Shown: positions 25,204 to 33,756 of the stretch, one piece after another
Layout: every line of letters begins with the position of its first letter
Position numbering within the stretch: position 1 is the first letter of the stretch
Assembly (NCBI RefSeq): GCF_023913515.1
Contig: NZ_CP099391.1
Coordinates: forward strand, 1,054,001 to 1,118,000
Direction: 5' to 3'
Length of the DNA: 64,000 nt
From: Natronococcus sp. CG52
Lineage (GTDB): Archaea; Halobacteriota; Halobacteria; Halobacteriales; Natrialbaceae
Notes under the pieces: generated by a model
Databases searched by the model: none
Seen by the model: only the letters and a program-made list of their open reading frames with translations
What the model was told of the DNA's origin: nothing
Program-made: the position numbers and the translations under genes

Positions 25204-25578
25204 ATGACGGACGAAAACGAAGCAAACGGCGACAACGGCGACAACGGCGACGGTGAAGAGAAATCGTTCCGTGAGCGGGTCGAGGAGATCCGCGAAAAGC
25301 GAGCCGAAGAGGGCGAAGGCGAGGGCGAGCCGCCGGAGAGTCCGTTCGGCGGTGGCGGCGGCGGTCCCGGCGGCATGGGCGGCGGTGGCGGCAACCCGTT
25401 CGCGCAGATGATGGGCGGCATGATGGGCGGCGGCCCCGGCGGTCCCGGCGGACCGGGCGGCCGCGGCCAGGAGGAGAGCAACGAGGAACTCGTCCGCGAA
25501 GTCCGACAGCTTCGCGACGAGATGCGCGATCAGACCCGCGCGATCAAGCGCATCGCCGACGCGCTCGAGGACAACTAA
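25204..25578 (+). CDS. Gly/Met-rich low-complexity protein with C-terminal helix
   Basis: A 124-residue protein with an acidic N-terminus containing NGD repeats. A charged helix follows (SFRERVEEIREKRAEEGEGE), then a 50-residue Gly/Met/Pro-rich middle (GGGGGGPGGMGGGGGNPF, MMGGMMGGGPGGPGG). The C-terminal amphipathic helix is EELVREVRQLRDEMRDQTRA. It suggests a disordered, possibly oligomeric or condensate-forming protein. The ATG at 25204 is preferred. A T6 run follows the stop. Confidence 0.7.
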   Translation: MTDENEANGDNGDNGDGEEKSFRERVEEIREKRAEEGEGEGEPPESPFGGGGGGPGGMGGGGGNPFAQMMGGMMGGGPGGPGGPGGRGQEESNEELVREVRQLRDEMRDQTRAIKRIADALEDN

Positions 25579-25591
25579 CGCACATCCTTCG

Positions 25592-25597
25592 TTTTTT
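25592..25597 (+). terminator. T6 run after the Gly-rich protein gene
   Basis: Six T residues 14 bases after the stop codon at 25578 fit an archaeal oligo-T terminator. Confidence 0.35.
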
Positions 25598-25608
25598 GCC
25601 GCTCGCTC

Positions 25609-26088
25609 TCAGTCTGCGAGCGGCGCGCACACCTGCCGGAATCGATCGACCGAGCGGTCGACCCCGATCGACGTTCGCCGCTCGAGACAGCGCTCCGCGA
25701 ACGGGGCCGACTCGTCGAGGACGCGCTCGATCGCGTCTGCAAACGCCGCCGGGCGACCCGGCGGGTGATGCAGCCCGATTTCGCCGACGGGACGAGCACG
25801 AGGTCGGCGCGGTCGTAGAACCGGCGTACGGGCGTGGACGACGTCGACGCGGGGGAGGGTCCGCGGAACGCGCGGCCGGCCGAGTCGGAACCCGCCGTAG
25901 AACGGAAACCCGATACTCGAGACGGGATGGTCCCCGTCACCCGGTTCCTACCCCGTCGCGCCGGGAAAGACGACGTCCATCCGACCGCCGCGTCACACCC
26001 ACCGATCGCGCCAGGTTCGGACGGTGTAGGCGACGCCGTTGACGGTCGCCAGGTAGGTGTCGGTAAGGGCGGCGACCCGCTCGAGCGT
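25609..26088 (-). pseudogene. Decayed family 4 glycosyltransferase
   Basis: On the minus strand the frame reads RVAALTDTYLATVNGVAYTV then RTWRDRWV, a stop, RGGRMDVVFPGATG, another stop, SIGFPFYGGFRLGRPRVP and VDVVHARTPV. This is the N-terminal half of a GT4 glycosyltransferase. Most of the protein is then missing. A fragment RFYDRADLVLVPS (the usual mid-protein motif) survives in another frame. The original frame resumes with VGEIGLHHPPGRPAAFADAI and ends RFRQVCAPLAD. At least two stops and two internal deletions are present. It lies directly downstream of the PAP2 gene on the same strand. Confidence 0.8.
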
Positions 26089-26141
26089 TCCCCCGAACGG
26101 TCTCCGCCGTCGCGTAAATGCGTCGGCTCGAGAAGTGGCGC

Positions 26142-26984
26142 TTACTGCCGACGAATCGAGGGCACCCACCGCTCGAGGTTCACTCGCTCAGAGAGCGACC
26201 AGCGGCCGACGAGCACCCGCGAGAGTTCGACGCAGACGTACGCGAGGACGATCCCGGCGAGGACGTCGATCGCCCAGTGGATCCCCAGGTACATCGTCGA
26301 GATGGCGACGCTGATCGCCAGCAGGCCTGCGACGGGATACCAGCGCGGGTAGACGTCCCGCGTCCGGTAGGCGAGGATGCCGACGGTGGCCGCGAGCGAG
26401 GTGTGTAGCGACGGGAAGACGTTCGTGTTGCGGTTGACCTGGCGGGTGAGGTGCTGGTACTTCGGGTACGTGTCGTACATGAGCGCCTCGACGAGTTCGG
26501 GCATTACGTTGCGCGGTCCGTAGGCGATGACGAAGACGTACAGCACCAGCCCGAGCGTGTAGTTGAGCGTGTACGCCGTCAGCAGCTCTCGCAGCGGTCG
26601 GGTGTTCGACAGCGCGAAGTAGGCGACGACGGGGAAGACGAGCAGGAAGACGTAGCCGTAGATGTAGATGAAGGAGAAGTACGCCGTCACCGCTGGCGTC
26701 GCCTGGGACTGGAGCCAGAGGATGAACTGACCTTCGATCTCGTAAATCGGCCCCGTGAGGTTCCAGCCGATCATCCACGAGAAATCGGGGACGAAGTGTC
26801 TGGCTGCGCTGTTGCCGAGCAACACGGTCGCGAGAAGCAGGGTGATCGGCGCGGCCGCGCGCAGTCGGTCTTTCCACTCGAAGCGGGTCTCCCGAAGCCG
26901 GTAGCGACCGACGAAGAGGACGATTCCGGCGAGCGTCATGAGGGTGATGACGACGACCAACTGAACAAGTACCTGGGCCAGCAT
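26142..26984 (-). CDS. PAP2-superfamily membrane phosphatase, copy A
   Basis: The 280-residue membrane protein has about six helices. It carries PAP2 motifs SLHTS in NTNVFPSLHTSLAATVGI and the last motif YLGIHWAIDVLAG, with the catalytic histidines in both. YIYGYVFLLVFPVVAYF and VIAYGPRNVMPE are like archaeal members annotated as PAP2 or inositol-phosphorylceramide-synthase-like. The likely substrate is a lipid phosphate at the membrane; not provable here. Its ATG directly follows the stop of the solute-binding protein gene. A close paralog is at 28810-29682. Confidence 0.85.
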   Translation of the reverse strand: MLAQVLVQLVVVITLMTLAGIVLFVGRYRLRETRFEWKDRLRAAAPITLLLATVLLGNSAARHFVPDFSWMIGWNLTGPIYEIEGQFILWLQSQATPAVTAYFSFIYIYGYVFLLVFPVVAYFALSNTRPLRELLTAYTLNYTLGLVLYVFVIAYGPRNVMPELVEALMYDTYPKYQHLTRQVNRNTNVFPSLHTSLAATVGILAYRTRDVYPRWYPVAGLLAISVAISTMYLGIHWAIDVLAGIVLAYVCVELSRVLVGRWSLSERVNLERWVPSIRRQ

Positions 26985-28745
26985 TCAGCGTCTCACCCGG
27001 AGGGTTCCGTCGCCGTACCGGAAGCCAGCGTCCTCGAACGCCTCCCTGGCGGCGCCGACGTCCAGGTCACCGTCGGATCCGAGAAACGGCGTGACCGGAT
27101 CCTCGCCGTTCCAAGCGAGGTCGTCGGGCGTCCACTCGTCGGTCACGGGGGTCGCGGTCGGATCGGCGTAGCCGTGGAACACGTCCTCGACCAGCCAGGC
27201 CTTGTCGATCAGGCCGGCGACGGCCCGGCGGAACCGCGGATTGCCGAACGGTGCCCGTCGCGCGTTGAACCCGACGTGGTAGAACGTCCACGAGGCTGAC
27301 TCGAGCACCGCCACGTCGTCCTCCGCCTCGATATCGTCGAGGACGTACGTCTCGAGGGTCGAACTCGTGACGTCCGCGTCGTCCGTGGAGACGAGCTGAA
27401 TCGCCGACGTGCTCCGCGGATCGATCTGGATCCGGAGCTCCTCGACGGTCGGCGCCGGGAGGTCGACGTCGTCCCGGAGCGTGAAGTGATCCTCGTAGCG
27501 CTCGAGCGTGAGGTGTTCGCGCTCGGTTCGGCTCCCGAAGCGGAACGGGCCGCTACCGATCGGCGGGACGTTATCCGTGGTGATCGCCTCGGTCGCACCC
27601 TGTGCGACGCGAACGCCGGGGACGTCCGCCTGGATCGCCCGCTCCGACCAGACGTGCTCGGGGAGAACCGGTACCGTCAGCGCGCGCTCGGCGACGGCCT
27701 CGCCCGTCTCGACGGCGAGTTCGAGTTCGTGGTCGCCCTGCACGTTTACCTCCTCGACGGCCGCCGCCAGTCCCCGATACTGGGGTGGCGGCGACGGGCT
27801 CTCGCCGCTGCCGAGTTCAGTGTCCTGCAGGAGCCGGTAGGTAAAGTCGACGTCGGCGGCGGTGAGCCGTTCACCGTCGTGGAAGGAGCAGTCCTCGCGA
27901 AGCCGCACCTGAAGCGTTCCGTCGTCCCACTCGACGGACTCGGCGAGCCAGGGCTCGAGTTCGCCGTCGCGTTCGGTCGCCAGCGAGTCGTACAGCAGAT
28001 CGATAACAGGGTCGTGATCGCGGTACTCGGCCGTGAGCGGATTGATGTTCTGTGACGGACGCGCGTCCAGGTGGACGGCGCGCAGCCGCTCGGTGTCCCC
28101 GCGCGTCTCGAGACCGAGATAGCCGAGTCGGGTCGCCAGGTGTCCTCGCTTCCAGCCGTCGAAGCGGTCGGTCCTGACCATCCGGTGTTCCTCGGGGACG
28201 CAGATCGGCACGAACGGCTGCTCGCGAGCGACCTCTTCGAGCAGGTCATCGACGGCCGCCTCGCGGTCGTCGCCGCCCGTCCGCCGCTGTTCCTCGAGCA
28301 ACTCGTCGATCCGCAAGTTCGTGAAGCCGAAGGGGTTCTGCCAGCCGGACTCGTCGGCGTACAGCGAGTGCAACGCCTCGTAGAGGAAGTCCGGATCGGT
28401 TCCGCCCGGATGCTGGCCGACGTAGAGGTCGAAGTCGTGGTTGATCAGGACCGCCCGCAGGAACTCCTCGTTCGAGCGCATCTCGATCGAGACGTCGACC
28501 CCGACGGCTTCGAGGACGGCGGCGACCTCTCGTGCTATCTGGATGCTCTCTCGGTCACCGTCGGCGGGGACGGTCGTGATCGTGAGCGAGAGCTGTTCGA
28601 CGTCGTCCCGGTTGACGACGGTCCGAACCTGTCGAACGCAGCCGCTGGTTGCGACGGTCAGCCCGGCCGCTCCGGCGAGGACGGCGCGTCGGCTGGTGGC
28701 GCGTTCGGCGGCCGTCTCGCTCGAAGCGGCTTCTCGCTCGCTCAT
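26985..28745 (-). CDS. Family 5 solute-binding lipoprotein, copy A
   Basis: A 586-residue protein with a Tat-type signal (TSRRAVLAGAAGLTVATSGC) ending in a lipobox Cys, so it is likely exported folded and lipid-anchored outside the cell. The body matches oligopeptide/dipeptide-type binding proteins (SBP family 5): NPLTAEYRDHDPVIDLLYDS, LREDCSFHDGERLTAADVDF, FHDGERLTA, GPFRFGSRTE, SWTFYHVGFNARRAPFGNP and RRAVAGLIDK. No permease or ATPase is nearby. It is followed without gap by PAP2 copy A. A TATA-like gatataac sits 30-37 bases upstream. A paralog is at 29672-31606. Confidence 0.87.
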   Translation of the reverse strand: MSEREAASSETAAERATSRRAVLAGAAGLTVATSGCVRQVRTVVNRDDVEQLSLTITTVPADGDRESIQIAREVAAVLEAVGVDVSIEMRSNEEFLRAVLINHDFDLYVGQHPGGTDPDFLYEALHSLYADESGWQNPFGFTNLRIDELLEEQRRTGGDDREAAVDDLLEEVAREQPFVPICVPEEHRMVRTDRFDGWKRGHLATRLGYLGLETRGDTERLRAVHLDARPSQNINPLTAEYRDHDPVIDLLYDSLATERDGELEPWLAESVEWDDGTLQVRLREDCSFHDGERLTAADVDFTYRLLQDTELGSGESPSPPPQYRGLAAAVEEVNVQGDHELELAVETGEAVAERALTVPVLPEHVWSERAIQADVPGVRVAQGATEAITTDNVPPIGSGPFRFGSRTEREHLTLERYEDHFTLRDDVDLPAPTVEELRIQIDPRSTSAIQLVSTDDADVTSSTLETYVLDDIEAEDDVAVLESASWTFYHVGFNARRAPFGNPRFRRAVAGLIDKAWLVEDVFHGYADPTATPVTDEWTPDDLAWNGEDPVTPFLGSDGDLDVGAAREAFEDAGFRYGDGTLRVRR

Positions 28746-28774
28746 TCGGTGGATACCTTCAGTTCATCTGTGGC

Positions 28775-28782
28775 GATATAAC
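28775..28782 (-). promoter_or_regulatory. TATA-like box of solute-binding protein copy A
   Basis: The motif gttatat (minus strand) is centred about 33 bases before the start codon at 28745. The other cassette has the same motif at the same distance (31635-31643), so the promoter was duplicated with the genes. Confidence 0.45.
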
Positions 28783-28809
28783 AGTATTACGCTGTAGAGC
28801 GCTGCGTCG

Positions 28810-29682
28810 TTACTCGCCGTTACGGCGTCGCTCGGCCAGCCGATGTCTCGCGGACTCGTACAGTTCCGTGAGCGACCAGCGGCCGACGAGACGGTCCGAG
28901 AGAACGACACAGGTCGTCGCGAGCACGAGGCCGGCGGCGACGTCGACCCCCCAGTGGATGCCGAGGTACATCGTCGAGATGGCGACGCTGATCGCGAGCA
29001 CGACCGCGACGGGGAACCAGTTCGGATAGCTCGAGCGCGTCGTGTAGGCGAACATCGCGACGGTAGCCGCGAGCGAGGTGTGTAGCGACGGGAAGACGTT
29101 CGTATTCTGGTTGACCTCCCGCGTGAGGTGCTGGTACTCGGGACTGTTGTCGTACAGCATCGTCACCTCCAGCACCTCGGGCATTACGTTTCGCGGGCCG
29201 TAGGCGATGACCAGCAGGTAGAGGCTGAGCCCGATGACGTAGTTGAGCGAGTACGCGGTCAGCAGTTGCCGGAAGATCCGGGTATCCGAGAGCACGAAGT
29301 ACGCGATGACCGGAAAGACGAGCATGAACGTGTAGCCGTAGATGTAGATCGCCGAGAAGTACATCGTTAGCTCGTCGGTCGCGATCGACTGGAAGACCAG
29401 GACGAACTCTCCCTCGAAGCGGTAGAACGTCTCGGTCATGTGGTAGCCGATCTCGTCGGAGATGGCCGCCGCTCGCCAGCGTATAACCCTGTTGATCACC
29501 AGCACGATAGCCAGGAGAACGATCGCCGGCCCGGACACGCGGATCCGGGTAGGCCACGTTGCTTTCGTCTCGAGCAGTCGCTCGCGGCCGACGAAGAGGG
29601 GAATCGAGATCAGGAGTGCGAGTGCAACGACGACGACGAGCTGCGTCAATACCTCGGTAAGTATCGTCGCCTCAGGTATCAT
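28810..29682 (-). CDS. PAP2-superfamily membrane phosphatase, copy B
   Basis: The 290-residue protein is a paralog of the 26142-26984 product. Long shared blocks include YIYGYTFMLVFPVIAYF, VIAYGPRNVMPE, NTNVFPSLHTSLAATVAMF and ISVAISTMYLGIHWGVD. Both catalytic PAP2 motifs are intact and about six membrane helices are predicted. It overlaps the end of solute-binding protein copy B by 11 bases, so translation is coupled. Lipid phosphatase or phosphotransferase activity is inferred from the family. Confidence 0.85.
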   Translation of the reverse strand: MIPEATILTEVLTQLVVVVALALLISIPLFVGRERLLETKATWPTRIRVSGPAIVLLAIVLVINRVIRWRAAAISDEIGYHMTETFYRFEGEFVLVFQSIATDELTMYFSAIYIYGYTFMLVFPVIAYFVLSDTRIFRQLLTAYSLNYVIGLSLYLLVIAYGPRNVMPEVLEVTMLYDNSPEYQHLTREVNQNTNVFPSLHTSLAATVAMFAYTTRSSYPNWFPVAVVLAISVAISTMYLGIHWGVDVAAGLVLATTCVVLSDRLVGRWSLTELYESARHRLAERRRNGE

Positions 29683-31606
29683 CGTTCCTGAGAAGCCGTC
29701 CCTGATCGTCGTACCGGAACTCGGTCGCGAAGGCGTCCCGCGCCGCGTCGACGTCGAGTTCGCCGTCGGATCCGAAGAACGGCGTCACCGGATCCTCGTC
29801 GTCTTCGTCCATCGCGAGCGCATCGGGAACCCACTCGTCGGACAACGGAACCGCGACGGGCTCTGCGTGATTGCCGAACACGTCCTCGATGATCCACGAC
29901 TTGTCGAGCAACCGGGAGACGAGGTGTCGAACGCTGGAGTCACTGAACGCCTCAGTCCGGGTGTTGAACCCCACGTGGTAGAACATTCGCGACTGCCGTG
30001 GTCCGATCCACCTCGTTTCGGACGCCTCGTCGCCGTCGAGCCACTCCTCGTCGCCCTCGAGTCTGCCCTTGAGCGCGTGCGTACTGAGCATCGAGGCCGT
30101 AACGTCTGCGCCGTCGTTTGCGACGCGCTCGACCGCGGTGCTACCGGGGTCGATCCCGAACTTGATCGACTCGACGTCGGCGTCGGGAAGGTCGTCGTCG
30201 TCCCGCGTGAAGTGGTCCTCGAAGCGCTCGAGCGTGAGCGATTCGCGCGGGCTGTTGTCCTGGAAGCGGAACGGACCGCTGCCGGTAGCCGGGATGTTGC
30301 TCATCGTGACGAGTCCCCACTTTCCCTGCGGAGCGTCCGCGCTCTCGGTGCGGGAGTCGACCTGATTCTTCCAGAGGTGTTTCGGGAGGATCGGAACGGT
30401 CAGCGCACGCCTGGCGACGGACTCGATATTGGTCGCCACGTCGATTCGGAGCTCGTAGGAGTCGTCCTCGAGAAAGTCCTCGACGACGATGTCCGTGCTC
30501 GGATCGTCGATCATCGAGGTCTGACTTCGGTACCGCGGTGCAGGAGAGGGGGTGTCGGCTTCGCCGTACGAGGTGTCCGCGAGGAACTCGTAGGTGAACG
30601 CGACGTCCTCGGCGGTCACGTATCTGTCCGTCTCCTCGTCCTCGTCGTCGTCGTGGAACGGACACTCCTCTCGGAGCTTGATGTGGAGACTGCCGTCGTC
30701 CCACTCGACGGACTCGGCGAGCCAGGGCACGAGTTCGCCGTCGCGTTCGGTCAGCAGCGAGTCGTACAGCAGGTTGACGATCGTTCCTCGATCCCGAATC
30801 GTCGCCGAGAGCGGATTCAGGTTGCGCGTCGCCCGCGTGTCCGTGATGAGCGCGCGCAACCGGTCGACGCCGGGCTCCGGGTCGAGGTTGAGAAACCCGT
30901 GTCGCGTCGGAAGGTATCCGTCGCTCGCTCCGTCGTCCTCGTCGTTCGCGTCCCAGGTGCCGAAGTGTTCAGTCCGGGCGACCCGGTATTCTTCGGGAAA
31001 GCATATGGGGTCGAACGGCTTCTCCTCGACCAACTCCGCGAGCAGGTCGGCGATGACGGCTTTGCGATCGTCGTCGGTGTCCGCCCGGCGCTGCTCCTCG
31101 AGTAATTCGTCCATAGACGACCCCCCAGGCGGGGTCTCGGACAGGTTCTTGGACGGAGACGGGTTCTCAAACAGGATCTCGGGCTGGGTCTCGTCGAACC
31201 CGAAGGGGTTCTGCCAGCCGGACTCGTCGGCGTACTTGGAGTGGAGGGCACCGTAGAGGAAGTCCGGATCGAAGCCACCTGGGTGGCGACCGACGTAGAG
31301 GTCGAAATCGTGGTCGATCAGGATCGTCTCCAGGAACTCGGAGGGCGACCGCATGTCGATGGAGACGTCGGCGCCGACGGCCTCGAGGTTGGCCTCGAGA
31401 TGGCGGGCGATCCGTACGGCTTCTCTGTCGCTGTCTGCGGGGACCGTCGTGATGGAGAGGGCAAGGCGGTCTGTGACATCCTGGCCGACAACGCTTCCAA
31501 CGCGGTCGATACAGCCGCTGGTCAGGAGGGCGAGACCGGACGCACCTGCGGCTAAAACGGATCGGCGACTCGCGTTGTCACCAGAATTAGTTGGCTTACG
31601 ATTCAT
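29672..31606 (-). CDS. Family 5 solute-binding lipoprotein, copy B
   Basis: A 644-residue paralog of the 26985-28745 product, starting MNRKPTNSGDNASRRSVL with Tat-like RR and lipobox ALLTSGC. Shared blocks include VPADSDREAVRIARHLEANL, LYVGRHPGGFDPDFLYGALH, YADESGWQNPFGF and RMFYHVGFNTR. It is about 58 residues longer, partly from an insert after the GWQNPFGF block (QPEILFENPSPSKN) and from charged insertions (ECPFHDDDEDEETDRYV). Ligand unknown. I chose the ATG at 31606, which gives a normal signal sequence. It begins the second cassette with PAP2 copy B. Confidence 0.86.
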   Translation of the reverse strand: MNRKPTNSGDNASRRSVLAAGASGLALLTSGCIDRVGSVVGQDVTDRLALSITTVPADSDREAVRIARHLEANLEAVGADVSIDMRSPSEFLETILIDHDFDLYVGRHPGGFDPDFLYGALHSKYADESGWQNPFGFDETQPEILFENPSPSKNLSETPPGGSSMDELLEEQRRADTDDDRKAVIADLLAELVEEKPFDPICFPEEYRVARTEHFGTWDANDEDDGASDGYLPTRHGFLNLDPEPGVDRLRALITDTRATRNLNPLSATIRDRGTIVNLLYDSLLTERDGELVPWLAESVEWDDGSLHIKLREECPFHDDDEDEETDRYVTAEDVAFTYEFLADTSYGEADTPSPAPRYRSQTSMIDDPSTDIVVEDFLEDDSYELRIDVATNIESVARRALTVPILPKHLWKNQVDSRTESADAPQGKWGLVTMSNIPATGSGPFRFQDNSPRESLTLERFEDHFTRDDDDLPDADVESIKFGIDPGSTAVERVANDGADVTASMLSTHALKGRLEGDEEWLDGDEASETRWIGPRQSRMFYHVGFNTRTEAFSDSSVRHLVSRLLDKSWIIEDVFGNHAEPVAVPLSDEWVPDALAMDEDDEDPVTPFFGSDGELDVDAARDAFATEFRYDDQGRLLRNDDT

Positions 31607-32022
31607 TCCGTTCTGGTAGATCGGTTCGTCACTGGTATATAACAAGTTTGTGTTCTATGCTCGGCAATATATCGATAAATAAATGTGATACTCATTGCCA
31701 CTGTCATTTAGTTCGCGCCTACCGGTACTGGTCACGGAGGCGGCGGTACCGCCTGTACAGTCGTGCTCCGACTCGCTCGAGGCGGTGGGTACTCGCGAGC
31801 CCGCTCGCCGAGCGTCGACGCTGGGTCGAGTCCCGAGCGAGGTGGTCGAGGGCGGTTCCGGTCCCGCTACGGGCGAACAGCGAGGGCCACTCGAGGTAGT
31901 CGAGCACGCGCAGGCTGCTGATCGACGCGTTTCCGGACGGAATCAAATCGGTACCGTGTTCTCGCGGCCCGCCGCATCGCCGGAACGTAACACCAATAGG
32001 GCGACCGGTGAAACACGTTCCC
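31607..32022. other. Spacer between solute-binding protein copy B and RNase P component 4
   Basis: The left end holds the lipoprotein gene's TATA-like gtatataac (31635-31643). A minus-strand frame at 31719-31907 could encode about 62 Arg-rich residues (LDYLEWPSLFARSGTG to RRYRRLRDQYR). It might be a small basic protein or the end of a lost gene, but I cannot support it further. Confidence 0.35.
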
Positions 32023-32301
32023 GTGAACGTCGCCGCCGAGCGAATCGAACGGCTCCACGAACTGGCTCGAGCGGCGGCTGCGTCGGGTGAGAACGACCGC
32101 GCCCGCGAGTACGTCCGGCTCGCCCGCCGCGTCGCGGAGCGAAACCGGCTCACGCTCCCGCGGCAGTTTCGGCGGTTCACCTGCGACTCCTGTGACGCGT
32201 ATCTTCGGCCGGGAAAGAACGCTCGCGTTCGACTCCAGGACGGTCACGTCGTCGTGACCTGCGACTGCGGCGCCCAGGCGCGGTACCCCTACGAGAAGTA
32301 G
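32023..32301 (+). CDS. rnp4: Ribonuclease P protein component 4 (Rpp21/Rpr2)
   Basis: A 92-residue protein subunit of RNase P, which trims tRNA 5' leaders. The helical N-terminus (NVAAERIERLHELARAAAAS, REYVRLARRVAERNRLTLP) is followed by a zinc ribbon: RRFTCDSCDAYLRPGKNARV and then VVTCDCGAQARYPYEK. The GTG at 32023 gives the usual family start. A GTG at 32008 would add five residues and is also possible. Confidence 0.9.
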   Translation: MNVAAERIERLHELARAAAASGENDRAREYVRLARRVAERNRLTLPRQFRRFTCDSCDAYLRPGKNARVRLQDGHVVVTCDCGAQARYPYEK

Positions 32302-32379
32302 GGTACCGGTGTAACTCCCACGACGCGGGGAGATTCTGTATTACGAAGATTCAAACCGCTCGCGCTGTTACGCGGGGTT

Positions 32380-32628
32380 ATGAATCAAGAGGAACGCAAA
32401 CGCCGAGCCCACGACCTCGACGTCACGGTCTGGGTCGGCAAGAGCGGTATCGAGTCGGTCGTCGACGAACTCAACGATCAGCTCTCGGACAAGGACCTCG
32501 TGAAGGTGAAGTTCCTGCGAGCGGCTCGTGCCGGTAGCTCTACCGAGGAGAAGGCAGCCGACCTCGCCGACCAGGTTAACGCCGAACTCGTCGATACCCG
32601 CGGGCACACGGCAGTACTGTATCGATGA
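32380..32628 (+). CDS. CRM-domain (YhbY-like) RNA-binding protein
   Basis: An 82-residue protein with the CRM fold. The opening MNQEERKRRAHDLDVTVWVG and KSGIESVVDELNDQLSDKDL have GKSGI in place of the usual GKNGV loop, followed by KVKFLRAARAGSSTEE and RGHTAVLYR. Such proteins associate with pre-ribosomal RNA in bacteria and introns in plants; the archaeal role is probably ribosome related. Its stop overlaps the start of the MscS gene (ATGA). Confidence 0.88.
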   Translation: MNQEERKRRAHDLDVTVWVGKSGIESVVDELNDQLSDKDLVKVKFLRAARAGSSTEEKAADLADQVNAELVDTRGHTAVLYR

Positions 32629-33509
32629 GCGTCGGCTCGGTACTGGGACAGCTCGACGGACTCAGCACGGCGGCGCTCGCGGCGAGCGTGATCGCGGCGC
32701 TCCGGTTCGTCGTCGCCTTCGTCGTCGTCTGGACGATCGGCCGCCTGGTCGTCGTGCCGTTGGCCGATCGCGCGTTCGATCAGCGGGGTCTGGACGAACA
32801 CGCCCGAAATCCGCTGTTGATGCTCACGAAGTTCGGTATCGGCTTCGTCGCGGTCGCGGCCGCGTTCGGCTTCGCCGGATTCGAGAACTTCCTGGTATCG
32901 CTGGCCGGCATCGCCGCGGCCGGGGCACTAGCGGTCGGTCTGGCGATGCAGAACGTCATCTCGAACTTCGTCGCGGGAATCTTCATCTACGCAGACAAGC
33001 CGTTCCGGATCGGCGACTGGATCGAGTGGGACGGCGGCGACTACTCCGGGATCGTCGAGGACATCAGCCTCCGCGTCACTCGCGTCCGAACCTTCGACAA
33101 CGAACTGCTGACGGTACCGAACTCGGAACTCACCGGCGGCGTCGTCAAGAACCCCGTCGACGGCGGGAAACTCCGGCTGAAGTTCGTCTTCGGCATCGGC
33201 TACGGCGACGACATTCAGCAGGCGACCGACGTCATCATCGAAGAGGCCGAACGCCACCCGGACATCATGGACGACCCTGCGCCCTCCGTCCGTCTGACCG
33301 AACTCAACGACTCCGACGTCGGCCTCCAGTCACGGATCTGGATCGCGGACCCCTCGCGAGCGGACTTCGTCCGCACCAGGGGCGAGTACATCACCGCGGT
33401 CAAACAGCGGTTCGACGAGGAAGGGATCGACATCCCCTACCCTGTCCGGACGTTCGAGGGTGGACTCGAGTTCGAGGGTCGCCAACAGATCGGACAGCCG
33501 GCCGAGTAG
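32625..33509 (+). CDS. MscS-family mechanosensitive ion channel
   Basis: A 294-residue small-conductance channel. About three membrane segments lie in the first 110 residues; TM3 lines the pore (GIAAAGALAVGLAMQNVISN). The beta domain follows (GDWIEWDGGDYSGIVEDISL, RTFDNELLTVPNSELTGGVV) with a C-terminal alpha/beta part. It releases solutes on osmotic downshock, fitting a halophile. It overlaps the CRM gene by four bases. A T6 run after the stop suggests termination. Confidence 0.92.
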   Translation: MSVGSVLGQLDGLSTAALAASVIAALRFVVAFVVVWTIGRLVVVPLADRAFDQRGLDEHARNPLLMLTKFGIGFVAVAAAFGFAGFENFLVSLAGIAAAGALAVGLAMQNVISNFVAGIFIYADKPFRIGDWIEWDGGDYSGIVEDISLRVTRVRTFDNELLTVPNSELTGGVVKNPVDGGKLRLKFVFGIGYGDDIQQATDVIIEEAERHPDIMDDPAPSVRLTELNDSDVGLQSRIWIADPSRADFVRTRGEYITAVKQRFDEEGIDIPYPVRTFEGGLEFEGRQQIGQPAE

Positions 33510-33534
33510 GCGCACTCCGGACGTCGGCGGAACG

Positions 33535-33540
33535 TTTTTT
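33535..33540 (+). terminator. T6 run after the MscS gene
   Basis: Six T residues, preceded by a GC-rich cggacgtcggcgg stretch, lie 25 bases beyond the MscS stop codon. Confidence 0.35.
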
Positions 33541-33756
33541 GCCGGTTCGAACGCGGTTTCAAAGATGGCCGAGCGCGGACAGTCGCTATCGATTCGACGG
33601 GATCCGACGAACGCACTCGGAGATTCGTCTCCGGCGACGAACGCGTCGGTCTCACCACGTGGGTTCGCGATCCCGTCTTGGAAGGCGACAGCTCTCTCGA
33701 GAAGTGGTGAGCTCCGTGATAGCTCTCGTTCGGGCGCCGACGACTCTCGGATCCGT

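Noticed and set aside
31719-31907. 62-residue Arg-rich minus-strand frame ending RRLRDQYR
   Set aside because: No family, no promoter and unusually basic for this organism; listed only in the spacer description.
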